64,000 nt of DNA, from the NCBI RefSeq assembly GCF_015706575.1, contig NW_024037051.1, positions 13,675,016-13,739,015 of the forward strand. The letters run 5' to 3'. A program made the position numbers and the translations under genes. The notes under the pieces were generated by a model, which was given only the letters and a program-made list of their open reading frames with translations, ran no database searches and was not told the DNA's origin. This DNA is from Patiria miniata (Eukaryota; Echinodermata; Asteroidea; Valvatida; Asterinidae). Below, piece by piece: positions 20,515 through 44,168 of the stretch (its first letter is position 1; every line of letters begins with the position of its first letter).

Positions 20515-21455
20515 ATAATGCAAGGTTAACCCCTTTCAATCTGCAATTTTCAAGAAACATTTGATTTTGCCCTAATTTGGCAAATGTTAACCCCTTACAA
20601 TTTTTGATTTTTCATACAAATCTGATTTTTCCCAATTTTGCTAAAAATGCAAGGTGAACCCTTTACAATCTGATTTTTTTCATGAACACCTGGTTTTGCC
20701 CTATTTTGCTAAAAAATGCAAGGTTAACCCCTAACAATTTGAAATTTTCAGATGTAAGGGGGTTAACCTTGCTTTTTAAGTGCCCTAATTTGGCAAAGGT
20801 TAACATCTGATTTTGCCCAATTTTGCTAAAAATGCAAGGTTTACCCCTTACAATTTGAGATTTTTCATAAAAATCTGATATTGCCAAATTTTGCTTAAAA
20901 TGCAAGGTTAACCCCTTTCAATCTGCAATTTTCCAGAAACATCTGATTTTGCCCTAATTGGGCAAAGGTTAACCTCTTACAATTTTTAATTTTTCATACA
21001 AATCTGATTTTTCACAATTTTGCTAAAAATGCAAGGTGAACCCCTTACAATCTGACATTTTTCATAAACACCTGATTTTGCCCTATTTTGCTAAAAAATG
21101 CAAGGTTCACCCCTTACAATTTGAGATTTTTCATAAACATTTAAATTTGCCCAATTTTACTAAAAATTCAAGGCTAACCCCTTACAATTTGAAATTTTTC
21201 ATACACATCTTATTTTGCCAAATTTTACTACAAAAGCAATGTTAACCCCTGAAATTTTCCAGAAAGATCTGATTTTGCCCAATTTTGCTAAAAAATGCAA
21301 GGTTCACCCCTTACTATTTGAAATGTTTCATTAACATCTAAATTTTACTAAAAATGCAAGGTTAACCCCTTACAAGCTGCAATTTTCCAGAAACATCTGA
21401 TTTTTCCCAATCTTGCTAAAATGTAAGGTTAACCCCTTGCAAACTGTTAAATGAA
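20515..21455 (-). repeat. Satellite A, inner array of the right arm (inverted)
   Basis: About 14 units in reverse orientation (AAGGTTAACCCCTTACAATT). It mirrors 14150-15440, including the local orientation switch near 20730-20765. Confidence 0.85.
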
Positions 21456-22440
21456 TACATGAAGTGTCCCATTTGACTTTTTCAAAACAAATTATTTTTC
21501 CAGTTTTTAGGGTAAAGGAATTTTCTCTTTTTCCTTTCTCTTTTGTTGTTGCTATATTTTGCGAATTAACTCATTCGTATGGAATGCTCATAGTCAATCA
21601 AAGAAGTTCACACACAGGGGCCTAAATTATATTTTTTTTAAATTTAATAGAGACGCATTGATCGTGCTATCATATACCATTCTATTACTATTGCGAATTA
21701 CTGTATTGTTTGGAATGCTCACAATTAAAGACACGTTATTTGAAAGATGTATAAATAATATTTATACTACAATGTACATCTTTATTCTTTCCCGGTATAA
21801 TTTATGGCGTTTCTTACGTCAATTGGCAATCGCGTCATTATATAATGATAGTCAAATTGATTAAACGAAACTGCGTTTTGATTATAGTCAATTATTAAAT
21901 ATTCATTGATTTATGACATACACCTTTGTTTCAATTTTGATACTACCCGTAGACCTGCCGAGCAGCTGTAGATATCAAACTAAACCAAAGTATAAAAGAT
22001 AGAGGGTAAAAAAAAATAAAAAGTTATGTGCTAGTCAAGCTTTCAGGGATCGGTCTGAGCCATAACAATGCCCCAGCCGATCCCTTAGTTCTCTTCCGGG
22101 GTCTCGGCGTCCCCGACCAATACACACTTCCTTCCCTATCCATCCATATAACCCCGGAGGGCCAGGCACCATGTAAAAGCAAAGAGCTAAGGGAGGAACA
22201 GGGCGGCCCCTAAGCCCTGATCCTCCGAGTGGACCACATGCCCTGAACCTGTACGAAGGCGCCAACCTGGAACTCGCGGACAGTACCAGCAGCAGTGCTT
22301 ACCGATTAAGCTAAGGTACTGTTGGTACTTTACGACGGGAAATTAAATCTCTTATAGTGAATAATTGAACTCATTCGTTAAAAACCAAAAAGACACCAGC
22401 GGGATTCGAACCAGGGACCCCGCTAACCGTGGACGACGAA
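21456..22440 (-). repeat. Non-satellite block Y of the right arm (inverted)
   Basis: Reverse complement of 13134-14149, more than 90% similar by eye. It contains the tRNA-like sequence intact: on the minus strand TGGCCGAGTGGTTA is followed about 45 bp later by GGTTCGAATCC, so A and B boxes are at tRNA spacing. The site GTTACGAT is uninterrupted here, making this the empty-site control for the insertion at 7637. Confidence 0.85.
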
Positions 22441-22804
22441 TCGTAACCACTCGGCCATTTCGTTACCTTAGAATTTTCCTTAAACTGAGAAAAGTTGTCT
22501 TTATAGGTGAGCAAACGCGCCAGGAAGATTACTGGGTCCATTTGCTTTACCTTAATGGGTAAAAACAAGTCGATATAATGAGCCCAGTGTGTTTGGTTTG
22601 TTAGGAAGCTGCATAACACAGCCTAATTTGCAAAACAGTCGTGTGCTAGGCGGATCATTACGCAACAATGAACACCGCAATTGTGTATTTTCAAAAGGCA
22701 GACGCGTAGATTTCTACTCTTTGTATCTGGGCACATATGGATTCTCACCTCCCTCTTCAGCTATTTCGACTTTCTTAAAAAGAAAAATAGAGACTTTCAG
22801 CGAA
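22441..22804 (-). repeat. Non-satellite block X of the right arm (inverted)
   Basis: Reverse complement of 7190-7636, with a few indels. One is an extra ~13 bp (TTTGCAAAACAGT) near 22628. Confidence 0.8.
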
Positions 22805-23030
22805 TCCAAATTTTGCTAAAAAAGCAAGGTTAACCCCTTACCATTTTAGATTTTTCATACAAATCTGATTTTGCCAACTTTTACTAAATATACAAGGTAC
22901 ACCTCTTAAAATTTAAAATTTTTCATAAACATTTCTTTTTGCCCAATTTTGCTAGAAATACAGGGTTTTGCCCTAACAATCTGCAATTTTCCAGAATCAT
23001 CTGATTGTGTCCTATTTTGCTTTAAAAAAT
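22805..23030 (-). repeat. Satellite A, outer array of the right arm (inverted, truncated)
   Basis: About three units corresponding to 6960-7190 in reverse. It ends abruptly in a satellite B unit at 23031. Confidence 0.8.
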
Positions 23031-23780
23031 GCATCCATGTTAAGGTACCTTTAGACCGCGATACATTAATTAGAGCTATGTCGGCTGCCGCTGAAAGGCC
23101 TTGCTTTGGGATTCACTGCACAAAAACGAAATTAGTGGCATCATGTACCTACATCTGACGCTCACTCCAAAAGTTTCAAGTCTGAAGCCTTGCCGATTTG
23201 ACAGCTTGTTGGCGTATTCATCTACTTTCCAACAAGCCATATTTGTCCAAATCCATCCATGTTAAGGTACCTTTAGACTGCGATACGTGAGAGCCATGTC
23301 GGCTTGCGCTGACAGGCCTTGCTATGAGATTTACTGCACAAAAACGAAACTAGTGGCAACATGTACATAATTCTGACGCCTCCTCCGAGACTTTCAAGTC
23401 CGAAGCCTTGCCGATTTGAAAGCTTGTTGGCCTATATATCCACTTTCCAACAAGCTATATTGTCCAAATCGATCTATTTTAAGGTACCTTTAGACCGCGA
23501 TACATGAGAGCCATGTCGGCTGGCGCTGACAGGCCTTGCTATGAGATTTACTGCACAAAAACGAAAATAGTGGCATCATGTACCTACATCTGACGCTCAC
23601 TCCAAAGGTCTCAAATCTGAAGCCTTGCCGATTTGTCAGCTTGTTTGCCTATTCATCTGCTTTCCAGCAAGCTATAGTTTGTCCAAAGCCATCCATGTTA
23701 AGGTACTTTTAGACCGCGATACATGAGAGCCATGTCGCAGTGGCGCTGACAGGCCTTGCTATGGGATTTACTGCACAAAA
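23031..23780 (+). repeat. Satellite B, diverged units outside the right arm
   Basis: Three and a half units of the 220 bp repeat in the same orientation as the central array, although the adjoining satellite A is inverted. They carry their own variants (CCGCGATACATGAGAGCC, AAACGAAACTAGTGGCA), so they are an older or separate branch. Confidence 0.85.
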
Positions 23781-25077
23781 ATTCTGCTGCCAGCAGCAAC
23801 GCTATCGCCCTCACATTCTGATTCAGTATGCCAGTTTGGAGATTTTTTTTTCGTTGAAAAGCGTAATAATGTAGGAAATTCTGTAAAACTTATCTGTGTT
23901 TTAAATTTACAATTCCTGTCACTTGTTAAGGCTCCTTTTCGAATCACGAACGGTCGGATTGCATTTTGCGACGTTCGTTCGTATCCCCCGCCCTGCAAAA
24001 AGGACGCTGGGAAGGGCTGACGAATTAACGCTCTGATTGGACAGATTTTGCGTGACCTGTGACCTGCAAGTCATCACGACCACGACCCTGCAAGATTTGA
24101 AATTGCCGTTAAAAGCCTATCCATAAATGCAGCGCCCTTTTTTTTTGGGTTAATACAGTATAGTGTTGTAGTATTGGGACCCCCCCCCCCATTTTTTTAA
24201 TGTACCGCCTCCCCCACTTTTCGTGGAACCACATTTGCTTTTAATGTTTATCAGTGTACCAATTACTGTTTCATGTGAGATACCCTACCTTCACAGAAAA
24301 CAGCTATGGGTACAAGTAGCAGGATATGATGTCACTTCCTGTGGGGCACTGGAGGGCTGTGTGATGGTCTTTAAATTTGTTCTTGGGTCATTCTGATCTA
24401 AGACTTCGATGAGTGAGGAACATTGACCACCACACCAAGCTAAACCAGTGTCCATTCGTCTGTATTCTTGCAGGTATGTTGTATTCTTTTTCATTTTTAT
24501 CTTGATGACAGATTATGGAAGTGAAGAGAGGAAACATGTACATTTTGTGTCAGAATGTAAAGTTTAGTTAAAAGTAATGCCAGAGTCTGCTAAACTCTTA
24601 GCTTCTTTGTCTTTAAGAAAACACACGGTCAGAGTGTGCCAGAGTACATAGACAAATACTTTAGCCTTTACTCAATTTTGCCTTCATAAATGTTTCCTGT
24701 TTTGCCTGCTAATTATGTGTAGTCATTGTTAATTTCTGGATTGTCTTTTAATGGAAAAGATAAGTTGGAAAGGTACAGCGTTCCCTTCAACTATTTTGTA
24801 ACTTGGTACTTACAAGAAAGTACTTTCCGCCCAGGTTTAATCGAGATTGCTCCTAGAGATATTAAGTAGCTTTTGACTTGCTTATACTAGACTGAAGTTG
24901 CCAGGTTCTTCAGAGCTAGTTTTGACGGTGCCATTTATAACTTTTATATTGTCCCACTCTATGGAGAGTGACATTGTGACAAGCTTTCACGCTTGAAATT
25001 GTTCAGAATAATTAAGAACAATTTCTTTGCTTACTCCTTTTTATTTTATTTTATTGACGACAGTGATTTCCCTATTA
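23781..25077. other. Non-coding, relics of dispersed repeats
   Basis: The segment 23855-24010 is homologous to 26330-26460 (ATAATGTAGGAAA, CTGTAAAACTTATCTGT, then GGCTCC and TTTCGAAT). The segment 24394-24478 is homologous to 26136-26218 (AGACTTCGATGAGT, CCAAGCTAAACCAGTGTCCA). Both may belong to the LTR family whose primer site is at 26287. No gene is supported. Confidence 0.5.
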
Positions 25078-25456
25078 GGCCCCAAAAAAGTCTCCGGTTT
25101 CCGGTATGCGCGCGCGTCGCCGAAGCCATGCGCGTCGGCAAAATGATTTTTTTTTTTTTTTTTTTTTAAATATAAGATGATGTCTCAAAACCGCAAAACT
25201 CACTGGTTTGACTGGAATCCTGCTCCTGCACAATTTTAATGTGTTTTTAGATGGGGTTATGATCGAGAATAAGCTTTATGTGGCCTCTCTGGACACCCAT
25301 ATATTTGCACTCTAAGTTTAGTCGGGCACCATTTGCCGTCATCAGCCGACATTTGAAGCCAAAAAAAAAAAACAGGTAAAAAAAATAATAAATCCGCGTC
25401 GCCGCACCACTTTCTGGGCAAGCTCCATACCAGAAACCGGAGACTTTTTTTTGGCC
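25078..25456. mobile_element. Harbinger-like MITE, copy 2 (379 bp)
   Basis: Same ends as copy 1 (GGCC, A-run, AGTCTCCGGTTTCCGGTATG). The flanks are TTA and TGA, an imperfect 3 bp duplication. It has a longer internal T-run near 25146 and is slightly more diverged. Confidence 0.8.
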
Positions 25457-25750
25457 TGATAGACTTTACCTTTTTTTGGCTTATTCCATACATGTACTTC
25501 AGGACATTTTGTACTGCTAGATGACATGTATGTATTGTACATGTGCATGAGTTCTTTGATAGTTAGAGCACAGCATGGGAAGCACTCATGCATAACAATT
25601 AGTAGTGAGTCAGTCCTGGACTAGAGATAAACAGTGAGGTTGAGACATGGTCAGTATCGATTTAGGTGATAGAATCGATTATGTTTATTCAGAAACAGGA
25701 CAGAATCGATATTATTATCGATACCAGAGTCGATTTTCGAATCATGCTTA
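25457..25750. other. Spacer between two MITEs
   Basis: 294 bp with no recognisable feature apart from an irregular ATCGAT-rich patch (AATCGATATTATTATCGATA near 25703). Confidence 0.4.
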
Positions 25751-26092
25751 GGCCAAAAAAAAGTCTCCGGTTTCTGGTATGCGCGCGCGTCGCCGTAGCC
25801 ATGCGCGTCGGCAAAATGAAAAAGTTTTTTTTTCAACGAAAGATGATGTCTCAAAACCGCCAAACTCACTGGTTTGACTGGAATCCTGCTGCTGCACACT
25901 TTAAACGTGATTTTAGATGGGGTTATGATCGAGAATAAGCATTGTGTGGCCTCTCTGGACTCGGGCACCATTTGAAGTCATCAGCCGACATTTGAAGCAA
26001 AAAAGTCAGGTTAAAAAAAAAAAAAGCCGCGTCGCCGCACCACTTTTTGGGCAAGCTCCATACCAGAAACCGGAGACTTTTTTTTGTTGGCC
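25751..26092. mobile_element. Harbinger-like MITE, copy 3 (342 bp)
   Basis: GGCC...GGCC ends with the shared TIR, flanked by perfect TTA duplications (25748-25750 and 26093-26095). It is closer to copy 1 than to copy 2. Confidence 0.85.
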
Positions 26093-26286
26093 TTATTGAG
26101 TTATTTTTTGCATTTGTTTTTACTATTGTGTTGTGATTCTGATTTAAGACTTCGATGAGTCAGGAACATTTACCACACACCAAGCTAAACCAGTGTCCAT
26201 TTGTCTTTATTCTTGCAGTTTTGCAGTCTTTTTAATGAACACTCTGCAGCGGCTGCTCCCGTGGCCGTTGGGGGGGGGGTAACATT

Positions 26287-26321
26287 TGGCGACCACGAAG
26301 GGACTCGAACCCTCAATCTTC
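26287..26321 (+). other. LTR-retrotransposon primer-binding site relic, complementary to tRNA-Arg
   Basis: TGGCGACCACGAAGGGACTC followed by GAACCCTCAATCTTC is complementary over 35 nt to the 3' half of a eukaryotic tRNA-Arg (UCG type, recalled), including the complement of its added CCA. The complement of CCA is not encoded in eukaryotic tRNA genes. The preceding bases ...GTAACA-TT give the usual CA end of an LTR plus a 2 nt gap. This points to a retroelement primer site rather than a tRNA pseudogene. No LTR partner or pol is visible downstream. Confidence 0.6.
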
Positions 26322-26436
26322 CGTTGTAGTATAATGTAGGAAAATCTGTAAAACGTATCTGTTTTGTAAATTTTCAACTCCCGTCAGTTGCTCAAATCAG
26401 GCTCCGTTTCGAATTCACGTACGAAGGATCGAAATG

Positions 26437-26935
26437 CATATCATTCGACGCTCAAAATGGTCTGCAATGAAAAAGAAATTACATCCGGTATTGTGTGTAT
26501 GCATTTCAATGGCAAACTTTTCGGATAGCATTTGCACGCATTGGCTAACCGCGGTCTACAACTGCAGCCACATGCTTTATACATAGGTCATGATAAATTA
26601 CCCAGAATGCCATCCCCACTTCCCTCACAACATTCTGTGAAGCTCATCTGCCCTTCCCAGCGCCCTGTTTTCAGGGCAGGGGGTACGAGCGAATAATCGA
26701 CGCTCAAAATTGTGTCCACATGGTCCGCAATGAAACAGAAATCACATCCGGTATGGAACGTGTGCATTTCTATGGGTAGTTTTCGGATAATATTTTCGCA
26801 CATTGTCTAACTGCGGTTTTGAACAGCTGCCGCCAGATGCTTGATACATATGTCATATATAGGCCAATTCCTTCACAAGATTCTGTGAGGCGTCCTGTTT
26901 GCAGGGTGGGGGTACGAGCGAACCCGTGCGACGGT
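26437..26935. repeat. Tandem duplication of about 245 bp
   Basis: Two diverged copies begin with CGACGCTCAAAATNG at about 26451 and 26699. Both continue through a CATCCGGTAT, a TGCATTTC and a GCTTNATACATANGTCAT segment, ending in a GCAGGGTGGGGGTACGAGCG-like tail. Confidence 0.7.
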
Positions 26936-27127
26936 CTACTACGCATGCGCATTTACCCTGTGCGTGAATCCTCGCGCGCACTTGGTAAACAGCAAAAAAT
27001 AACATCTGGCACGTGTTGATGAATTGACCAGTGAGAGTTCGGCTCTCAATCATGAATATGTATGAGGTATAGTAATACGCGATATCGTGCCCGGCAGTTG
27101 TTGCATTACAAAACACTGCATTCGAAT

Positions 27128-27230
27128 TGACCAATCAAATCGTTTAGTCCTGATTTAGGAATGAAATGACGTCACGATTTAGTAAAGTTGACTCCGATTG
27201 GCTGGCGCACGGCTTGCATAAATTTAAATG
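27128..27230 (+). promoter_or_regulatory. Promoter-like cluster: CCAAT, CRE, inverted CCAAT, TATA
   Basis: In order: GACCAATC (27129-27136), a perfect cAMP response element TGACGTCA (27167-27174), GATTGG (27196-27201) and CATAAATTTAAA (27217-27228). The order and spacing match RNA polymerase II promoters. I find no exon downstream that I can name, and the motifs alone could be chance or an LTR/MITE remnant. Confidence 0.3.
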
Positions 27231-27319
27231 TCAGGAGATGTCAGACGTTGTACAGGATTTGGCTCCGTGGATAACGGGTGATACTCAGATTAGTTTCAAA
27301 GGGACCGATGTCGAATATG

Positions 27320-29100
27320 CCATACTTTAATATGTTAACCAACGTCAGGTGAATATACGTTGGCCCAACATCGGTCAATGTTGGAACAGTCGCAGTCGGC
27401 TTGCAGACGTATGCGGATATGCCGGCGCTGGCGGTCCATTAAAGTCGACCCGACATCGTTGTTCTGTCGTTGGTAAAAAGTGTATAATCGACGACTTTTT
27501 TTCCCGGCCTGCCAACGTTGTGTAAACTTACAATCGGAATGGTACGCCAACAGTCTGCATCATGGGCGTGAATCCCCCACTTACAATATCAAATGTTTGA
27601 AACAAGTGTTCGCCTTTTGCAGACCGTAGAACCCTCATTTTGAGCATTGGTGATTGGTCACTGCTCGCGAGCACGGTGCTGTATTGACACACACAACATG
27701 TATCGTACAAAGTACATTGACCAAGCGACAGGAAATGTGTATTTTTACACTCTTAAAACTACTTAGTCAAAATATTGACTGGTTTTCCTAGTTATTGAAA
27801 ATTGACTGTAGGAATTTAATTAAACATGCAAAGTTTCATACTGAAAAGTAGTTGGGTTCGACTCCAAATTCAGTTATTTGCATAACTATTTTTCCCCATA
27901 TTAATACTGACTGGAAATATCTAGTCAGATTGCCTGATTTTCAGTTGCACCCAGCTGACCCTGAATAGCTAGTCGAATTTCACTGGTTTCTAGTCGAAAC
28001 TGACTAATGCTTTTTTAGAGTGTACTCCGTAGGGTGCGCTGTAAACACCCGGGGTTTTATCGTCTTTTCTCGCTAACGGTAAGACATTAGGTTGGTTTCT
28101 TTTGAACAAGATGTTCGAATTAGGATAAGTAAACGACCCAAAACAGTTTTCCAGGGATTTCAGGACCTACAGGGCCCTCTTAAGCGCCTGCCCAGAACCC
28201 CACGTCTATAGCTCAGAATATAGCTGATTCAATGACTTCAACCTCGAAAATGTGGTTTAAATGATTGTCTTTTGCAAAAAAAAAAAAAAAAGTGGTCAGA
28301 AATTGCCTCAGATCGCACCACGGAGAGTGTCTTTTAAGAAGCGATTGACGCCCCTGATCTGTTTTTAGTTCCGCGGTATATTATTGCCGACTTCGACGAT
28401 CGGTCGGGTGTATATATGTTTTAATGTCGGCCTGCCAACGTTGTACTTACGTTAATTAAAGACGTCGCATGCAAACATTTTGCTGACGTCGGCCTGGCCT
28501 GCCCGTTCTGGCTAACACTTGGTGATCGGTAATGACGCTGGCCGGCCGACAGCTGCCGGTGACGACGGTAAACAGTTTCGAGGACAGCCTTCCAACGTAC
28601 GTTAATTGTGCCGACACTGACGATCAGTTTGTATTTTGAGGTTGGCCTGCCAACGTTGTTCAATATAGTTAGTAAAAAGTCTGTAGGCCTAATTTTCGAC
28701 GTCGGCCTGCTATTATAATATGCCATCGTTGACGATCGGTTCGTATACTATTATGAGGTTGATTTGCCAACGTTGTTGTTCAGAAGTTATTAGTAATATT
28801 TGACGTCGGCTGTCAACATTGTTCAGACGAAACAGTTGCATGTATTCGACGTTGGCCAAACGTCAAAAATTGGTCGGGCCGACGTTACAATGCGTCGTAT
28901 GTATGAGCGTAGTTGGCAGGATGGGGGGATACGTCGCCTAAAGTTGGCGAAATAATGTTGCGCCAACTTGTTTTTTGTTAATCCAACGTTGATGGCCCAA
29001 CGTCCAGAAGAATTGCCGAACCAACATATCCAACGTTTAATATTTCGCCAGACCAACGGTCTGACAGTCGCGAAGCCAACGGTCAACGTTGACCACGGTA
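27320..29100. repeat. CAACGTTGG-rich degenerate repeat block
   Basis: Dozens of palindromic CCAACGTTG/GACGTCGG variants are spread at irregular spacing. One recurring phrase is GTCGGCCTGCCAACGTTG at about 28424, 28642, 28698 and 28755. The outer parts run in opposite orientation, suggesting an old long inverted or foldback element. It is interrupted by the MITE at 27748-28022. No coding frame is supported. Confidence 0.6.
27748..28022. mobile_element. Tc1/mariner-type MITE (275 bp), TA TSD
   Basis: The ends CACTCTTAAAACTACTTAGTC and (inverted) CACTCTAAAAAAGC...TTAGTCA form imperfect TIRs flanked by TA on both sides (27746-27747 and 28023-28024). The interior has several inverted ACTAGTC/GACTAGT-like motifs and no coding frame. 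Confidence 0.6.
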
Positions 29101-30206
29101 AGCGGGTCAGTTCTCGTAGGGTAGACCATAATTAAACCCGCCACTATCAGCATCGATAATGTAGGGGCGGGGTGTTGCTGTTTGTGCACCAAACTAGCGT
29201 CCCCAACTAACAGATTTTAAACAGATGTTTGCAGACCTTATATGGAACAAATTAAAACACTCTTTCACAAAAAGATATAAGCATTATTTATTTATTTATC
29301 TATCCATTCCTGTACCAAACTAAAACATGATTACGAGTATAAGGTAGACATTGACTTTCGTTTCATTTGCGACTGCATCCAATTAAGTCATATAGGCTAA
29401 TCTAACAGAAGAGGCATAGAAAACTTGAATCCAGTTGAAATTATTTTCAAAACTAAAAGGCCCAATATGGATAACTTGATATAAAAAGTATGACAGTTTT
29501 GTAAGTTGTTTTTGTCAAGCGCACGATGGTGATTTTCCCTGTATAGAGCCTTGTGTAACATAGGCTTTTGTAGTTTTAAATATCATTGGATAACTTGCAG
29601 GTGCTGATTGGATTTCGTGCTGAAAAGATAAAATAAAGCCTGCTATACAACTAACATGTATCATTTATTCCCAAAAGTAACTTAATAAGCGATTACAACA
29701 AATAGCATCATCAAAATGTATTTCCTAATAAATGCGTTGTTTTATAGACTTCCACAAAATGAAAGAGTTGTACAAGTTGCTCTGATAAAATGAGAAAAGG
29801 CAATGTTCATACAAAACAAGTATACGTCATTTGTTTTGTTCTGTACATAGATGATGGCATCCATATACATGTACACATTTTTTTTTTGGGGGGGGGGAAC
29901 ATGCAGTTCCTTTTTCTGAGAGACTAAAAAAAAGTCATCATTGGCAATGCTGATGACTAATGCCACAATTAATTCCTTCAAAAAAAAAGTGCCACTTTGG
30001 GAAAAAAATCAATTACATATTCATTGTATATGTTGTGGCATACATTTAACTAACATAATCCCTATACTTGCTGAACCATGATAACATAAATTTAATTAAG
30101 AATTTCACATTCATGATGTACCCCTTCAAAAACCAACAGCATCATCTACAAGTAAACCGCACTTCCAGTAGACCAATTTCCTTTGTAGGAAATCATCACT
30201 ATAATC
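29101..30206 (-). other. 3' flank and probable 3' UTR of the RhoGDI gene
   Basis: No other gene is visible in this interval. Candidate polyadenylation signals on the minus strand are AATAAA at 29661-29666, about 540 bp after the stop codon, and an AATAAATAAATAA run near 29284. The UTR end cannot be fixed without transcript data. Confidence 0.4.
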
Positions 30207-42416
<12,210 letters not shown>

Positions 42417-42799
42417 GGCGTTTCAGAGTTGGACTGTACCAAACTATTCCGAAGATTTAAATTACTACAAGCAAATGTCAATGTCTGAAATAGCAGAGAC
42501 TACTTCCAACTACAACTGCCTGAAATTATACAAATGTATGTGCTATTTTTCGTGAACATTTCACAGACTTTCAGGAAGGAAGGAGGATTGTTTTGTTTTG
42601 TAACTTTTTTTAATGTTGTCCATCGTCTTTACACTGCTTAAGGATACATTTAAGGGTGTGCTTTAATTAACCGAGAACACACACTAACTCCGCATGGCAA
42701 AGAATTGCATATTTTAAAAGTTTACTCTATTTTCAAATATTTGCACATGTTTGGCAATGTGGCCATGACAAATCAAGGTAGGTCCGTGTGACCATGTGA
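42417..42799 (-). other. ARHGDI: Putative promoter region of the RhoGDI gene
   Basis: Sequence upstream of the chosen ATG on the minus strand. I see no convincing TATA box or CpG-rich patch, so the transcription start cannot be placed and may lie further upstream with a non-coding first exon. Confidence 0.3.
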
Positions 42800-42803
42800 C
42801 ACA

Positions 42804-43553
42804 TTAGTGTGCACTGTAAACAAAACCCGTAAAAACACTGTCCTTTTCCCGCATTGTTTACGGTTTATTACCGTTATTGCTTGAACCGTCACAAGAAAGA
42901 ACGTGCTACGTGCATTTCCCGTAAAACTTGGTGACCTGACGCAGGCTGGGATTCACAATGCTTTGTATTCGTAACTTTTCAAAACCCCTCCCCTTTTAAT
43001 CCCTCACAACCGCCTAGTTTTTAAAGCTGTGATTCGTGTGCACTCACGCAAGGTTCGCTACGTGCTGATCATTGTACTGTGAAAGCCGTAATGCTTTAAT
43101 ATTGCGGAATTTGGAGAGCCAAACAGCTAATTCTGCGGTGTTGACCAGCAATAGGTTGACCCTTTCTGCGGGATTGGTAAAAAGTTGTAAATGAAAATTA
43201 CAACTTACAGATGCAAGTTATGTTACAACTTAAAGATAATTTCACATTAAGTGATTTGAAAACCACTATGCCTGTAAAAGACAAGCTGTAAAACGTATGC
43301 ATACCCCACTCCCAGCTGCAGTAACTGGAACCTACCCCCCTCCCTATACCCCTACACTCAGCTCTGACGCCACCCACTTTGTATTCCATTACTTTACGGC
43401 AAATTGCCGTCAAATTTACGGGGAATTCGCGTTAAAATTACGGTCACCGTCATTTTTCGAAACCCGTAACTGACCGTAATTTTACGGTCTTTTGTTGGCA
43501 ACCCGTTTGACACTGCTTTTACCGTAAAATTACGGGCAATTTTTTTACCGTGT
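42804..43553. mobile_element. Probable MITE rich in ACGGTAAA palindromes
   Basis: The outer ends CACTGTAAACAAAACCCGTAA and (inverted) CACACGGTAAAAAAATTGCCC are imperfect inverted repeats. Many ACCGTAAAATTACGG-type palindromes cluster at both ends, especially 43390-43540. No clear target duplication. Central sequence is unremarkable. Confidence 0.45.
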
Positions 43554-44164
43554 GTTTGACAGTTTGGCTTCATCTGATATTTCTGTTGTGAATCTCTTAA
43601 AAGTCGCACGCTCACTCTCCACGAAGAGATGTCCTTTTGTTAAAGCAGTAATAAAACAGGTACAGCAGAATTTTATTTGCTTATTTTGTCACAATTAAAT
43701 GCAAAACCTACTCATTTTTTTGAATGAGATTTCCTCCAAAAGCGACATTTAGTTATTTAATTATTTTTTCACAAAACTTGAATTATTAGCTGCTAGACAA
43801 TATGTCAGGGAGTGTTTAATTTAGGCAACACGCCCATTTTTAGTGGGTTGCAAAATGCCTAAAAATGGGATGAAGTACAATTTTCACTAAATTAAAAAAA
43901 ATAAGAGCCAGGAAACATGCTTCTTTAACCCTGAACTCCAAAGAATGTATTGGGGATGCAGTACCAAATGCCAAAAGAACACTAATGGTAATGGGCTTTG
44001 TACATGTCAGTAGATGGCACATTTTGACCACTTTTGAGATCCCCAGGGAGGAACAGTATACTGCATACGTGCAGGCTGATAGTCGAGCATCGACCTCCCA
44101 CCTCGGACGTCCTGTTGTCCCTCTTTTGTTTGTACTCGTACTTTTTTTTCGGAAGACCTTCATA
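43554..44164. other. Non-coding, nothing recognised
   Basis: AT-rich spacer. A 114-codon open frame at 43840-44184 runs into the MITE and has no recognisable family. Confidence 0.45.
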
Positions 44165-44168
44165 TTAA

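Noticed and set aside
22380-22450. Functional tRNA-Ser gene in the right arm
   Set aside because: Box spacing fits, but the acceptor and anticodon stems do not pair; more likely a SINE or repeat-embedded Pol III promoter.
26284-26330. tRNA-Arg pseudogene on the minus strand
   Set aside because: Presence of the complement of CCA and an LTR-like CA plus 2 nt spacer favours a retroelement primer site; the 5' half of the tRNA is absent.
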